Origin: Thermoprotei archaeon
Lineage (GTDB): Archaea; Thermoproteota; Thermoprotei_A; Sulfolobales; Desulfurococcaceae
Direction: 5' to 3'
DNA length: 5,953 bases
Assembly: GCA_003661825.1 (NCBI GenBank)
Contig: QMWW01000070.1
Location: 1-5,953 of the forward strand
Shown here piece by piece: positions 1 through 5,251 of this stretch (within the stretch, counting starts at the first letter, position 1; each line of letters begins with the position of its first letter). The notes under the pieces are model-generated. The model was given only the letters and a program-made list of their open reading frames with translations. It searched no databases and was not told where the DNA came from. The position numbers and the translations under genes were made by a program.

Positions 1-17
1 CTTATATATTTATATAT
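1..17 (-). promoter_or_regulatory. Possible TATA box for a gene beyond the left edge
   Basis: The first 17 bases are almost pure A/T alternation (TATATA on both sides of a short T run). Read on the minus strand it would suit an archaeal TATA box for a gene starting just left of the window. Direction is inferred: rightward transcription from here would run antisense to the permease. Low complexity alone could explain it. Confidence 0.3.
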
Positions 18-46
18 AGAGATGTGGATTAGTGTTAAGAAATGAG

Positions 47-94
47 AACCCCTATATCAATCACAGATACTGTGCATTAATGTTTACAGGGGTT
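47..94 (-). terminator. Stem-loop downstream of the permease, likely 3' end of the transcript
   Basis: AACCCCT at 47-53 is a perfect inverted match to AGGGGTT at 88-94, enclosing 34 bases. Inside is a second perfect hairpin, CACAG-ATA-CTGTG (62-74). It starts 12 bases beyond the permease stop codon and on the minus strand is followed by a pyrimidine-rich tract (CTCATTTCTT). Together these suggest a transcript end. The palindromes could instead be an operator for a gene to the left. Confidence 0.4.
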
Positions 95-106
95 GAGGCT
101 GTAGAG

Positions 107-1087
107 CTATTTAACGTATCTAAGTCCACGCGTCAGAGCAGTGGCTGCTACAGCTAGTACCGCTCCTTTTACAACCCACTGGACATAGGGGCTTACACCT
201 AGTAGTACTAGGATGTTTGTTATCAGAGTAAGCATGTATGCTCCGAGGGCCGGGCCTATAGGCGATCCCACTCCACCAGTTAGCTGGATACCGCCTAGAA
301 CAGATGAAGCTATAGCGTCTAGCTCGTAGCCCCATCCGGTCCAAGGATAGGCTACTTCTAGCCTAGCGTTCATCATTAAACCCGCTATAGCGTAGTAGAA
401 TCCAGCTAGCATGAATACGGATAGCTTGACGTTATCAGCCCCTATTCCAGAGTAGCGTGCTGCTTCTTCGTTCCCTCCGATAGCGTATACTTTTAGACCC
501 AGCGATGTCCTCTTCAGCAAGAATAGGTTTAGAAGCGTAAATAATATGAATACCCATACCATGTTCGGTAGTAGGAGATATTCATCCGTGAATACCTTGA
601 AAGCCGCTAAGCCTACGACGGGCTGGCCACCAGTAAGTATTAGCACCATCCCTCTACCAGCTACTAATGCTGCTAGCGTAGCCACGAAAGAGGGTATCTT
701 CGCCCTGGTAACGAGGAGGCCGTTGATGAATCCAATTAGCATACCGGTAGCTAGGCCCGAGGCTATAGCTAGCGGTAGAGAGAACCCGTACCCCGTATAC
801 ACTATAGCGGCTACAGTACCTGCTAGAGCCATGGTAGATCCTGGAGATAGGTCTATGCTCCCCATCAGTATTATCATGGATTCTCCGAGCGCTAGCATAG
901 CTAGAGGAGCTGTCTGTAGGAGGAGGATCCGCTGGTTGTAAGGTGTTAGGAAGTAGGGGGATAGAACTGCTGAAGCTACGAATAGTCCGACTACAGCTAT
1001 CAAAGGCTTAACTTCTTCGTAAACTCCAAGCTTCCCCCACAGAACCCTTAGAGCTTCTCCTAGGCTTCCAGTCCCAACTCTCCCCAA
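107..1087 (-). CDS. rbsC: Ribose/sugar ABC transporter permease, RbsC family
   Basis: This is an inner-membrane channel subunit of a CUT2-type sugar importer (BPD_transp_2 family). At 326 residues it has the usual length of RbsC, with about eight to ten hydrophobic segments (roughly 28-47, 56-76, 85-99, 104-125, 133-152, 175-191, 222-240, 280-298, 303-318). Family landmarks are visible: SIDLSPGS at 77-84 (GIDLSVGS in E. coli RbsC), an RG...TGGQPV stretch at 145-156, YAIGGNEEAARYSGI at 201-215 and GYELDAIASSVLGG at 253-266. It would pair with the ATPase encoded just upstream. The start is TTG; no ATG, GTG or TTG occurs in frame between it and the end of the ATPase gene. A GTGAT motif lies seven bases before it, but a TATA-like box about 25 bases upstream also fits a nearly leaderless message. 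Ribose as substrate is inferred from the neighbouring rbsK and rbsD; related sugars cannot be excluded from the permease alone. Confidence 0.93.
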   Translation of the reverse strand: MGRVGTGSLGEALRVLWGKLGVYEEVKPLIAVVGLFVASAVLSPYFLTPYNQRILLLQTAPLAMLALGESMIILMGSIDLSPGSTMALAGTVAAIVYTGYGFSLPLAIASGLATGMLIGFINGLLVTRAKIPSFVATLAALVAGRGMVLILTGGQPVVGLAAFKVFTDEYLLLPNMVWVFILFTLLNLFLLKRTSLGLKVYAIGGNEEAARYSGIGADNVKLSVFMLAGFYYAIAGLMMNARLEVAYPWTGWGYELDAIASSVLGGIQLTGGVGSPIGPALGAYMLTLITNILVLLGVSPYVQWVVKGAVLAVAATALTRGLRYVK

Positions 1088-1107
1088 GGCTGCATCACTC
1101 TTAGTGC

Positions 1108-1116
1108 TTATATATT
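1108..1116 (-). promoter_or_regulatory. TATA-like box in front of the permease gene
   Basis: The plus strand reads TTATATATT, so the minus strand gives AATATATAA, centred about 25 bases before the TTG start of the permease. That spacing would place transcription start at or beside the start codon. It lies in the 53-base gap after the ATPase stop codon, so the permease may have its own promoter in addition to read-through from rbsK-rbsA. Confidence 0.45.
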
Positions 1117-1133
1117 CAAGTAGCCATTGGTCT

Positions 1134-1139
1134 AAAAAA
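1134..1139 (-). terminator. Short T-run just after the ATPase stop codon
   Basis: On the minus strand six consecutive T residues begin two bases after the TAA stop codon of the ATPase gene. Archaeal termination often uses T-runs without a hairpin, so this may end part of the rbsK-rbsA transcripts. Six T's is near the minimum and may only be a weak site. Confidence 0.3.
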
Positions 1140-1140
1140 T

Positions 1141-2679
1141 TTATGGAGCCCCGCCACTCATGAGCTCGAGTATACGGTCTCTCGACAAGTCCTTGTTGGG
1201 GAGTAGGGCTACTTGCTTCCCCTTATATAGCACCATTATCCTATCGGCTAGAGTAAGCACTTCGTCTACATCTGATGAGAGGAGGATTATCGAGAGACCG
1301 GTCTCGGCTAGTTCGCGTATAATCCTCCTGATCTCTACCTTCGCCTCAACGTCTATACCCATAGTGGGTTCGTCGAATACCATGATCTTGGGCTTGGCTA
1401 CTAGCGCTTTAGCTATAACGGTCTTCTGCTGGTTGCCGCCGCTTAAGTTCATTACTCTAACCTCTGTGCTAGGAGTAACTATGTTCAGCTTCTTAACCCA
1501 CTCCACCGCAGTACTCTTCTCTATCTGCACTTTACGTATCCCTATAAGCCTCGCAATGTAGTCTGTAAGCGATAGCACTATGTTCTCTCTAACCGTGAGC
1601 GTAGGGACTAGGCCTTCAAGCCTCCTATTCTCCGGGAGATAGTATATTCCTAGGCGTAGCGCCTGTATGGGGTTGTTTATAGAAACCCTAGATCCCTCCA
1701 GGATTATCTCACCAGAAACTACTTTCTCCATTCCTATCAGCGCTTTTCCGAGCTCCGTCTTACCGGATCCGAGTAGCCCCGTTATCCCCAGGATCTCTCC
1801 TCGGTATAGCTCGAACGATATGTTGTTTAGGCTAGTTCCCCGGAGCTTGCTGCTTACAGTTGAGAGGTTTCTAACAACGAGTATAGGCTCTTCCCTCCTC
1901 TCAACCTTCTTCTCCCTAGTTACGTAGAACTCGCTCGGCTCCTTACCGATCATGAGCTTGACTATGTCGCGTGGAGTAGCCTTCTCTATGGAGAGAGTAG
2001 CTACTTTTACCCCGTCTCTGAGGATAGTGACTCGATCGGCTATCTCGAATACCTCCTCTATGTGGTGCGTAATGAATATTATGGCTTTACCCCTTTCTCT
2101 GAGCTCTCTCAGTATCCTGAATAGCCTCTTAACTTCTCCGGGTGTTAGAGGGCTGGTAGGCTCGTCTAAACAGATGATCTTAGCGTCTTCGGCTAGTGCT
2201 CTAGCTATCTGCACTAGCTGTTGCTCGCCTACGCTCAGCTCCTTGACCTTAGTCCAGGGATCAACCCTTAGCTCCAGTAGTTCCAGGTACTTCGACGCGA
2301 AAGCCTCTACTTCTCTCCGGTTGACCAGTGATACGGGCTTCTTCATAAACGGCATCTTAGCTAGGTACACGTTCTCTGCTACGGAGAGGTAGGGGACAAG
2401 AGTTATCTCTTGGTGGACAAGAGTTATTCCGAGCCTCTTAGCTTCTCCAGCACTCTTTATCGATACCTCTCTCCCATTTAGGAGGATCTTCCCCGAGTCG
2501 GGTACGAATATGCCGTTCAGGATCTTCACGAACGTCGATTTACCGGCACCGTTCTGCCCTACCAGCGCGTGTATCTCGCCTTCGTATAGGTCGAAGTCTA
2601 CGCCCTTAAGCGCTATGACTCCTGGAAACTTCTTCACTATACCAATAGCTTTAAGCAGAGGTTCACGGCTTGGACTCAT
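1141..2679 (-). CDS. rbsA: Ribose/sugar ABC transporter ATP-binding protein, RbsA family (two cassettes)
   Basis: This is the cytoplasmic motor of the sugar importer, with two fused ABC cassettes like E. coli RbsA, MglA and XylG. Counting from ATG at 2679 (512 residues), cassette 1 has Walker A GQNGAGKST at 41-49, Q-loop Q90, signature LSVGEQQ at 148-154, Walker B ending LDEPT near 175 and switch H205. Cassette 2 has GLLGSGKT at 301-308, the PENRR motif typical of this family, LSGGNQQ at 412-418 and FDEPT near 439. Its switch histidine is replaced by serine (S469 in LLSSD), as in bacterial RbsA, but its Walker A keeps lysine where E. coli RbsA has arginine. Two GTG codons at 2691 and 2688 could add three or four residues. 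I prefer the ATG because GGTGA (2689-2685) lies five bases before it. With GTG 2691 the gene would overlap the ribokinase stop by one base. Co-transcription with rbsK is likely. Confidence 0.93.
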   Translation of the reverse strand: MSPSREPLLKAIGIVKKFPGVIALKGVDFDLYEGEIHALVGQNGAGKSTFVKILNGIFVPDSGKILLNGREVSIKSAGEAKRLGITLVHQEITLVPYLSVAENVYLAKMPFMKKPVSLVNRREVEAFASKYLELLELRVDPWTKVKELSVGEQQLVQIARALAEDAKIICLDEPTSPLTPGEVKRLFRILRELRERGKAIIFITHHIEEVFEIADRVTILRDGVKVATLSIEKATPRDIVKLMIGKEPSEFYVTREKKVERREEPILVVRNLSTVSSKLRGTSLNNISFELYRGEILGITGLLGSGKTELGKALIGMEKVVSGEIILEGSRVSINNPIQALRLGIYYLPENRRLEGLVPTLTVRENIVLSLTDYIARLIGIRKVQIEKSTAVEWVKKLNIVTPSTEVRVMNLSGGNQQKTVIAKALVAKPKIMVFDEPTMGIDVEAKVEIRRIIRELAETGLSIILLSSDVDEVLTLADRIMVLYKGKQVALLPNKDLSRDRILELMSGGAP

Positions 2680-2684
2680 AGCTC

Positions 2685-2689
2685 TCACC
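2685..2689 (-). promoter_or_regulatory. Ribosome-binding site that favours the ATG start of rbsA
   Basis: GGTGA on the minus strand matches the archaeal anti-Shine-Dalgarno sequence and ends five bases before ATG 2679. The alternative GTG at 2691 has no comparable motif upstream. The site directly follows the ribokinase stop codon, so translation of the two genes may be coupled. Confidence 0.6.
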
Positions 2690-2690
2690 A

Positions 2691-3614
2691 CTAGCTCGAG
2701 TGCTTAGCTAGGAACTCTTCTAGCTCCTCTCTACTCGGTAGACCGGATTGAGCGCCTAGCCTCGTTATCTGTATAGCTGCTGCAGCATTGGCTATACGGC
2801 ACGCTTCAACCATGTCTCTAGCCTCGGCTATAGCTACGGCTAGCGCGGCGTTGAAGGCATCGCCTGCTCCAGTAGTATCGACTGCTTTAACCTTGAACGC
2901 TGGTACGTGCTTAGCCATATCGCGTGATACGATCAGCGAGCCCTCCCTACCGAGAGTTATCACCACGTACTCTACTCCTCTACTAACTAGCTCTCTACCA
3001 GCTTTTACGGCATCGTCTATAGTCTTAACCTCTACTCCGGAGAGGAGAGATGCTTCAACCCTATTAGGCGTTAGAGCGTATAGGTACCTATATATATCGC
3101 TTGGCAGCTCTCTAGCGGGGGCTGGGTTTAGCACTACCTTAACTCCCTTCTCCCAAGCCTTCTTCGCGGCATAGTACACCGTTTCAACCGGGATCTCTAG
3201 CTGTAGAAGCAGTACATCTGATTCCTCGATAGCCTTCATGGAGTTGTCGACGTCTTCTACAGATACGCGGTAGTCCGTTCCAGGCGCTACGGCGATCATA
3301 TTTTCCCCGGAGGATTCATCAAGCAGTATAAAGGCTACACCAGTATGCGTCTCCTCGTCTACCCTAATATACCTAGTATCTACTCCGTTCTCCCGCAGGT
3401 TCTTCAACAGCTCTTTGCCCATGAAGTCTTTTCCAACCCTGCTAACCATGTAGGTGTAGGCGCCTAGCCTAGCACAACCTACTGCCTGGTTAGCTCCCTT
3501 ACCGCCGGGTAGCATGGTGAAGCCTTTGCCTAGAACGGTTTCGCCAGGTACCGGGAGCCGGGGCAGGTTTATGTAGAAATCCATGTGAATGCTCCCAGCA
3601 ACCGTGATCCTCAC
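2691..3614 (-). CDS. rbsK: Ribokinase (PfkB family)
   Basis: This cytoplasmic kinase transfers phosphate from ATP to D-ribose, giving ribose 5-phosphate. Its 307 residues compare with 309 in E. coli RbsK, and it aligns from end to end. Visible landmarks are GSIHMD with substrate-binding D12, PGGKGANQA at 36-44 (K39), the QLE motif with E140, NPAPARELP at 163-171 (nearly identical in E. coli), TPNRVE at 182-187 and DTTGAGDAFN at 246-255 with catalytic base D252. RLGAQ near 285-289 corresponds to the potassium-site region of RbsK. The start is GTG, with GGTG five bases upstream and a TATA box at 3655-3662. It is the first gene of the leftward operon; rbsA follows at once. PfkB kinases of archaea may also act on nucleosides, but the full set of ribose-binding residues plus rbsA, rbsC and rbsD beside it makes ribose the best call. 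Confidence 0.95.
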   Translation of the reverse strand: MRITVAGSIHMDFYINLPRLPVPGETVLGKGFTMLPGGKGANQAVGCARLGAYTYMVSRVGKDFMGKELLKNLRENGVDTRYIRVDEETHTGVAFILLDESSGENMIAVAPGTDYRVSVEDVDNSMKAIEESDVLLLQLEIPVETVYYAAKKAWEKGVKVVLNPAPARELPSDIYRYLYALTPNRVEASLLSGVEVKTIDDAVKAGRELVSRGVEYVVITLGREGSLIVSRDMAKHVPAFKVKAVDTTGAGDAFNAALAVAIAEARDMVEACRIANAAAAIQITRLGAQSGLPSREELEEFLAKHSS

Positions 3615-3617
3615 AGT

Positions 3618-3624
3618 ACCACCC
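3618..3624 (-). promoter_or_regulatory. Ribosome-binding site of rbsK
   Basis: GGGTGGT on the minus strand contains the core GGTG, five bases before the GTG start at 3614. It supports this start, and the resulting N-terminus matches the beginning of the PfkB fold. Confidence 0.5.
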
Positions 3625-3640
3625 AGGGATGTAAAGCGGT

Positions 3641-3654
3641 GGAGCAGAGGCTCC
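3641..3654. promoter_or_regulatory. Palindrome GGAGC-N4-GCTCC beside the rbsK TATA box
   Basis: This is a perfect 5-base inverted repeat with a four-base spacer. It directly abuts the downstream side of the rbsK TATA box, between the box and the predicted transcription start. A protein bound here would block the polymerase. Alternatively it is a chance repeat. Confidence 0.35.
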
Positions 3655-3662
3655 TTTATATA
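3655..3662 (-). promoter_or_regulatory. TATA box of the rbsK-rbsA operon
   Basis: The plus strand reads TTTATATA, so the minus strand gives TATATAAA. Its centre is about 44 bases before the rbsK GTG. With usual archaeal spacing, transcription would start near 3632 and give a leader of about 18 bases that contains the GGTG ribosome-binding site. Confidence 0.6.
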
Positions 3663-3667
3663 ATGAC

Positions 3668-3686
3668 ATAACTACTAGATAGTTAT
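3668..3686. promoter_or_regulatory. Interrupted palindrome, candidate operator shared by rbsK and rbsD
   Basis: ATAACTA (3668-3674) and TAGTTAT (3680-3686) are perfect inverted repeats separated by five bases. The 19-base site sits between the leftward TATA box (3655-3662) and the rightward one (about 3683-3695), touching the latter. Dimeric regulators commonly bind such sites, so it could control both arms of the locus. No regulator gene is visible in the window. Confidence 0.5.
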
Positions 3687-3698
3687 AAGTATATACTT
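3683..3698 (+). promoter_or_regulatory. TATA region of rbsD with an embedded 12-base palindrome
   Basis: TTATAAGTATATA (3683-3695) is the only A/T-rich box between the genes that suits rightward transcription. Expected transcription start is near 3715-3720, giving a leader of about 35-40 bases. AAGTATATACTT (3687-3698) is a perfect palindrome lying over the box. Confidence 0.5.
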
Positions 3699-3741
3699 GG
3701 TAGAGCCGTAGAACAGGGCTTAATCCATACATACAGGTACA

Positions 3742-3747
3742 GAGGTG
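3742..3747 (+). promoter_or_regulatory. Ribosome-binding site of rbsD
   Basis: GAGGTG is complementary to the conserved 3' end of 16S rRNA and lies seven bases before the TTG at 3755. This supports TTG as the real start. Confidence 0.65.
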
Positions 3748-3754
3748 TATAGAC

Positions 3755-4174
3755 TTGAAGAAAACAGGCATAATTAACCCCTCCCTCCTCTACAGTATTG
3801 CACAGCTCGGCCACACGGACTTATTCGTAGTATCAGATGCCGGGCTACCCATACCACAGGGCGTTACGAGGATCGACCTAGCAGTAGCGCCCGGTATACC
3901 GCGCTTCCTAGAAGTTCTCGAAGCCATTCTGAAAGAAGTAGTCGTAGAGAAAGCCATCATAGCCACCGAGACCAGAGAGGTTAGTCTAAAGGTATACGAA
4001 GCAATAGTCGCGCTCCTCAAAAAGCACCAAGGACTAGACCCCGGTAAAGACATTGAACACGTCCCCCACGAAGAGTTCAAGCAGAAATACGTATCAAAGG
4101 CCAAGTTCGTGGTTAGAACAGGAGAGTACACTCCATACGCTAACGTAGCATTAGTAGCTGGTGTCCCGTTCTAG
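3755..4174 (+). CDS. rbsD: D-ribose pyranase
   Basis: RbsD/FucU-family enzyme that interconverts the beta-pyranose and beta-furanose rings of D-ribose, the furanose being what ribokinase uses. It is a small cytoplasmic protein that forms ring-shaped oligomers in known members. The 139 residues equal the E. coli length and align throughout. Catalytic H20 lies in LGHTD, D28 in SDAGLPIP (27-34), then TRID at 38-41, H105 in HEEFKQK, and Y128 and N130 in the C-terminal GEYTPYANV. FucU would be the alternative, but the strong E. coli RbsD match and the adjacent rbsK and transporter genes favour ribose. It starts with TTG behind a good ribosome-binding site and is divergent from rbsK with a shared promoter region. 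Its codons look different from its neighbours: alanine is GCT in only two of 13 cases, and C-ending codons (CTC, GCC, TTC, CCC) are common. Confidence 0.95.
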   Translation: MKKTGIINPSLLYSIAQLGHTDLFVVSDAGLPIPQGVTRIDLAVAPGIPRFLEVLEAILKEVVVEKAIIATETREVSLKVYEAIVALLKKHQGLDPGKDIEHVPHEEFKQKYVSKAKFVVRTGEYTPYANVALVAGVPF

Positions 4175-4206
4175 GGGACAGGGGCTAGAATATCTCTAAA
4201 CCCAAG

Positions 4207-4213
4207 CTTTTTA
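4207..4213 (+). promoter_or_regulatory. TATA-like box of the acetyltransferase gene
   Basis: CTTTTTA, a form common in archaeal promoters, is centred about 42 bases before the TTG start. With normal spacing, transcription would begin near 4235, just ahead of the ribosome-binding site. The T-run also lies 33 bases after the rbsD stop codon and could act as its terminator; both roles are possible. Confidence 0.45.
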
Positions 4214-4237
4214 CCAATGACATCGTAGAAGAGCTCT

Positions 4238-4245
4238 AGGAGGAG
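4238..4245 (+). promoter_or_regulatory. Strong ribosome-binding site fixing the TTG start at 4252
   Basis: AGGAGGAG ends six bases before the TTG at 4252. It is the best ribosome-binding site in the window, and it argues for this start over any later codon. Confidence 0.65.
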
Positions 4246-4251
4246 CCGTTC

Positions 4252-5190
4252 TTGCACATAGAGATAAGACGAGCAGAGCTAGACGACATAGACGAGATAG
4301 TCGAAGTGTACTGCTCAGGGGTAAGCGAGTGGTTTAGAACAGTTGGTGGTAGAAGAGTAAAGGCTACGTATAAAGACCTATCGGTTTGGGAGAGGTTCCT
4401 CCACGGAGGGCCTTGGATGAGCATTGAGACTCTATCCGTACACATCAACTATCTGCTCGTTTACGGACAGTACCCTCTGGTAGCAATAGCTGATGGCAGG
4501 ATTGTTGGAGAGCTAGAGCTATACATAGGTGTAGAAAAGGGATCAGTTGGTATGCATGGATTCATAGATGTACTGGAAGTCCATGCAAGCTATAGGAGGA
4601 GGGGTATTGGGAGAGCTCTAGTCAATGAAGCCTACAGGATCGCCAAAGAGCATGGTTGCGAGAAGCTAGTAGTATGGCCTACTAGAGAAGCAATAGGTTT
4701 CTACGAGAAGTGTGGGTTTAGAGAGCAGTTATTCAGGGTGGTTGCTGTAGAGCTAGAGTGCGCAACTAGTAGTTCAGCGGAGCAGTCGCGCTTAAAGCCT
4801 TTCCCGGGCAACTACGACTTGCTAGCAGACATGGTGTTTGTATCTCCTCGTATACTTACATCGTATACTGCTTGGCTCAAGGATAAGTTCGTTTATGCTG
4901 TAGAGCTTGGGAGAGTGGAGTGGATTAGAGGCTGTCTTAGAGAGGGAAGAACGTGTTTCGTGATAGAAACCATGCCTATGGATCGCTCGGCTGGAAAGCT
5001 CTACCTCTGGGTCTCAGATACCCGTGAGCTTAGAGGAGCGCTAGAAGACGTTATAACCCTAGCTCTGTCTAGAGGAGTGTATAAGTTGAAGCTACTTGTA
5101 GACGAAGAGCTGCTCCCCCTCATAGAGTCTGCGGTGCAGAGGTATAGAGTAGTTGGTAGAGAAGTGGTTTTAGCCAGGAAGATAGAGTGA
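4252..5190 (+). CDS. GNAT-family N-acetyltransferase with an unassigned C-terminal half
   Basis: The protein has 312 residues, about twice the size of a single GNAT domain. The N-terminal half is a clear GNAT fold: IEIRRAELDDIDEIVEVY at 3-20, a beta strand with VGELELYIG at 85-93, the acetyl-CoA loop YRRRGIGRAL at 114-123 (the R-x-x-G-x-G pattern at 115-120), and YEKCGF at 151-156. This should transfer acetyl from acetyl-CoA to an amine. The acceptor cannot be told. Residues from about 175 onward have no motif I recognise, though the alternation of strands and helices (IRGCLREGRTCFVIE, KLYLWVSD, LKLLVDEELLPLIES) would suit a second, degenerate GNAT-like domain, a common arrangement in the superfamily. 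It starts with TTG behind a strong AGGAGGAG site and likely has its own promoter, so a link to ribose use is not implied. Codon use resembles that of the neighbours. Confidence 0.8.
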   Translation: MHIEIRRAELDDIDEIVEVYCSGVSEWFRTVGGRRVKATYKDLSVWERFLHGGPWMSIETLSVHINYLLVYGQYPLVAIADGRIVGELELYIGVEKGSVGMHGFIDVLEVHASYRRRGIGRALVNEAYRIAKEHGCEKLVVWPTREAIGFYEKCGFREQLFRVVAVELECATSSSAEQSRLKPFPGNYDLLADMVFVSPRILTSYTAWLKDKFVYAVELGRVEWIRGCLREGRTCFVIETMPMDRSAGKLYLWVSDTRELRGALEDVITLALSRGVYKLKLLVDEELLPLIESAVQRYRVVGREVVLARKIE

Positions 5191-5219
5191 GGCCTTACCG
5201 ATAGACACATTAGTGTAGC

Positions 5220-5248
5220 GGCTGTATACCACTCTCACAGTGGTAGCC
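5220..5248 (+). repeat. Hairpin between the acetyltransferase and M24 genes
   Basis: TACCACT (5227-5233) and AGTGGTA (5239-5245) are perfect inverted repeats around a five-base loop. Outside, GGC (5220-5222) can pair with GCC (5246-5248), leaving a four-base bulge on one side. The stem ends three bases before the GTG start of the next gene. No T-run follows, so a bacterial-style terminator is unlikely; a DNA operator or a leader structure that affects translation is possible. Confidence 0.45.
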
Positions 5249-5251
5249 TAG

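Noticed and set aside
198..212. Palindrome CCTAGT-AGT-ACTAGG
   Set aside because: It is inside the permease gene and arises from a run of valine and leucine codons (GTA, CTA); no regulatory role is suggested.
546..941. Plus-strand open frame opposite the permease
   Set aside because: Antisense shadow of conserved RbsC sequence; no ribosome-binding site or domain.
1097..1103. GTGATG resembling box C of a C/D-box small RNA, before the permease
   Set aside because: No matching D box or second motif pair was found at suitable spacing; it is better read as part of a ribosome-binding site.
1160..3174. Several long plus-strand open frames opposite rbsA and rbsK
   Set aside because: Their Ser/Thr/Ile-rich translations are mirror images of well-identified proteins on the minus strand and have no motifs.
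3499..3771. A 90-residue open frame on the minus strand across the rbsK-rbsD gap
   Set aside because: It overlaps the start of rbsK, the whole promoter region and the start of rbsD, and its translation is rich in His, Cys, Trp and Arg with no recognisable fold.
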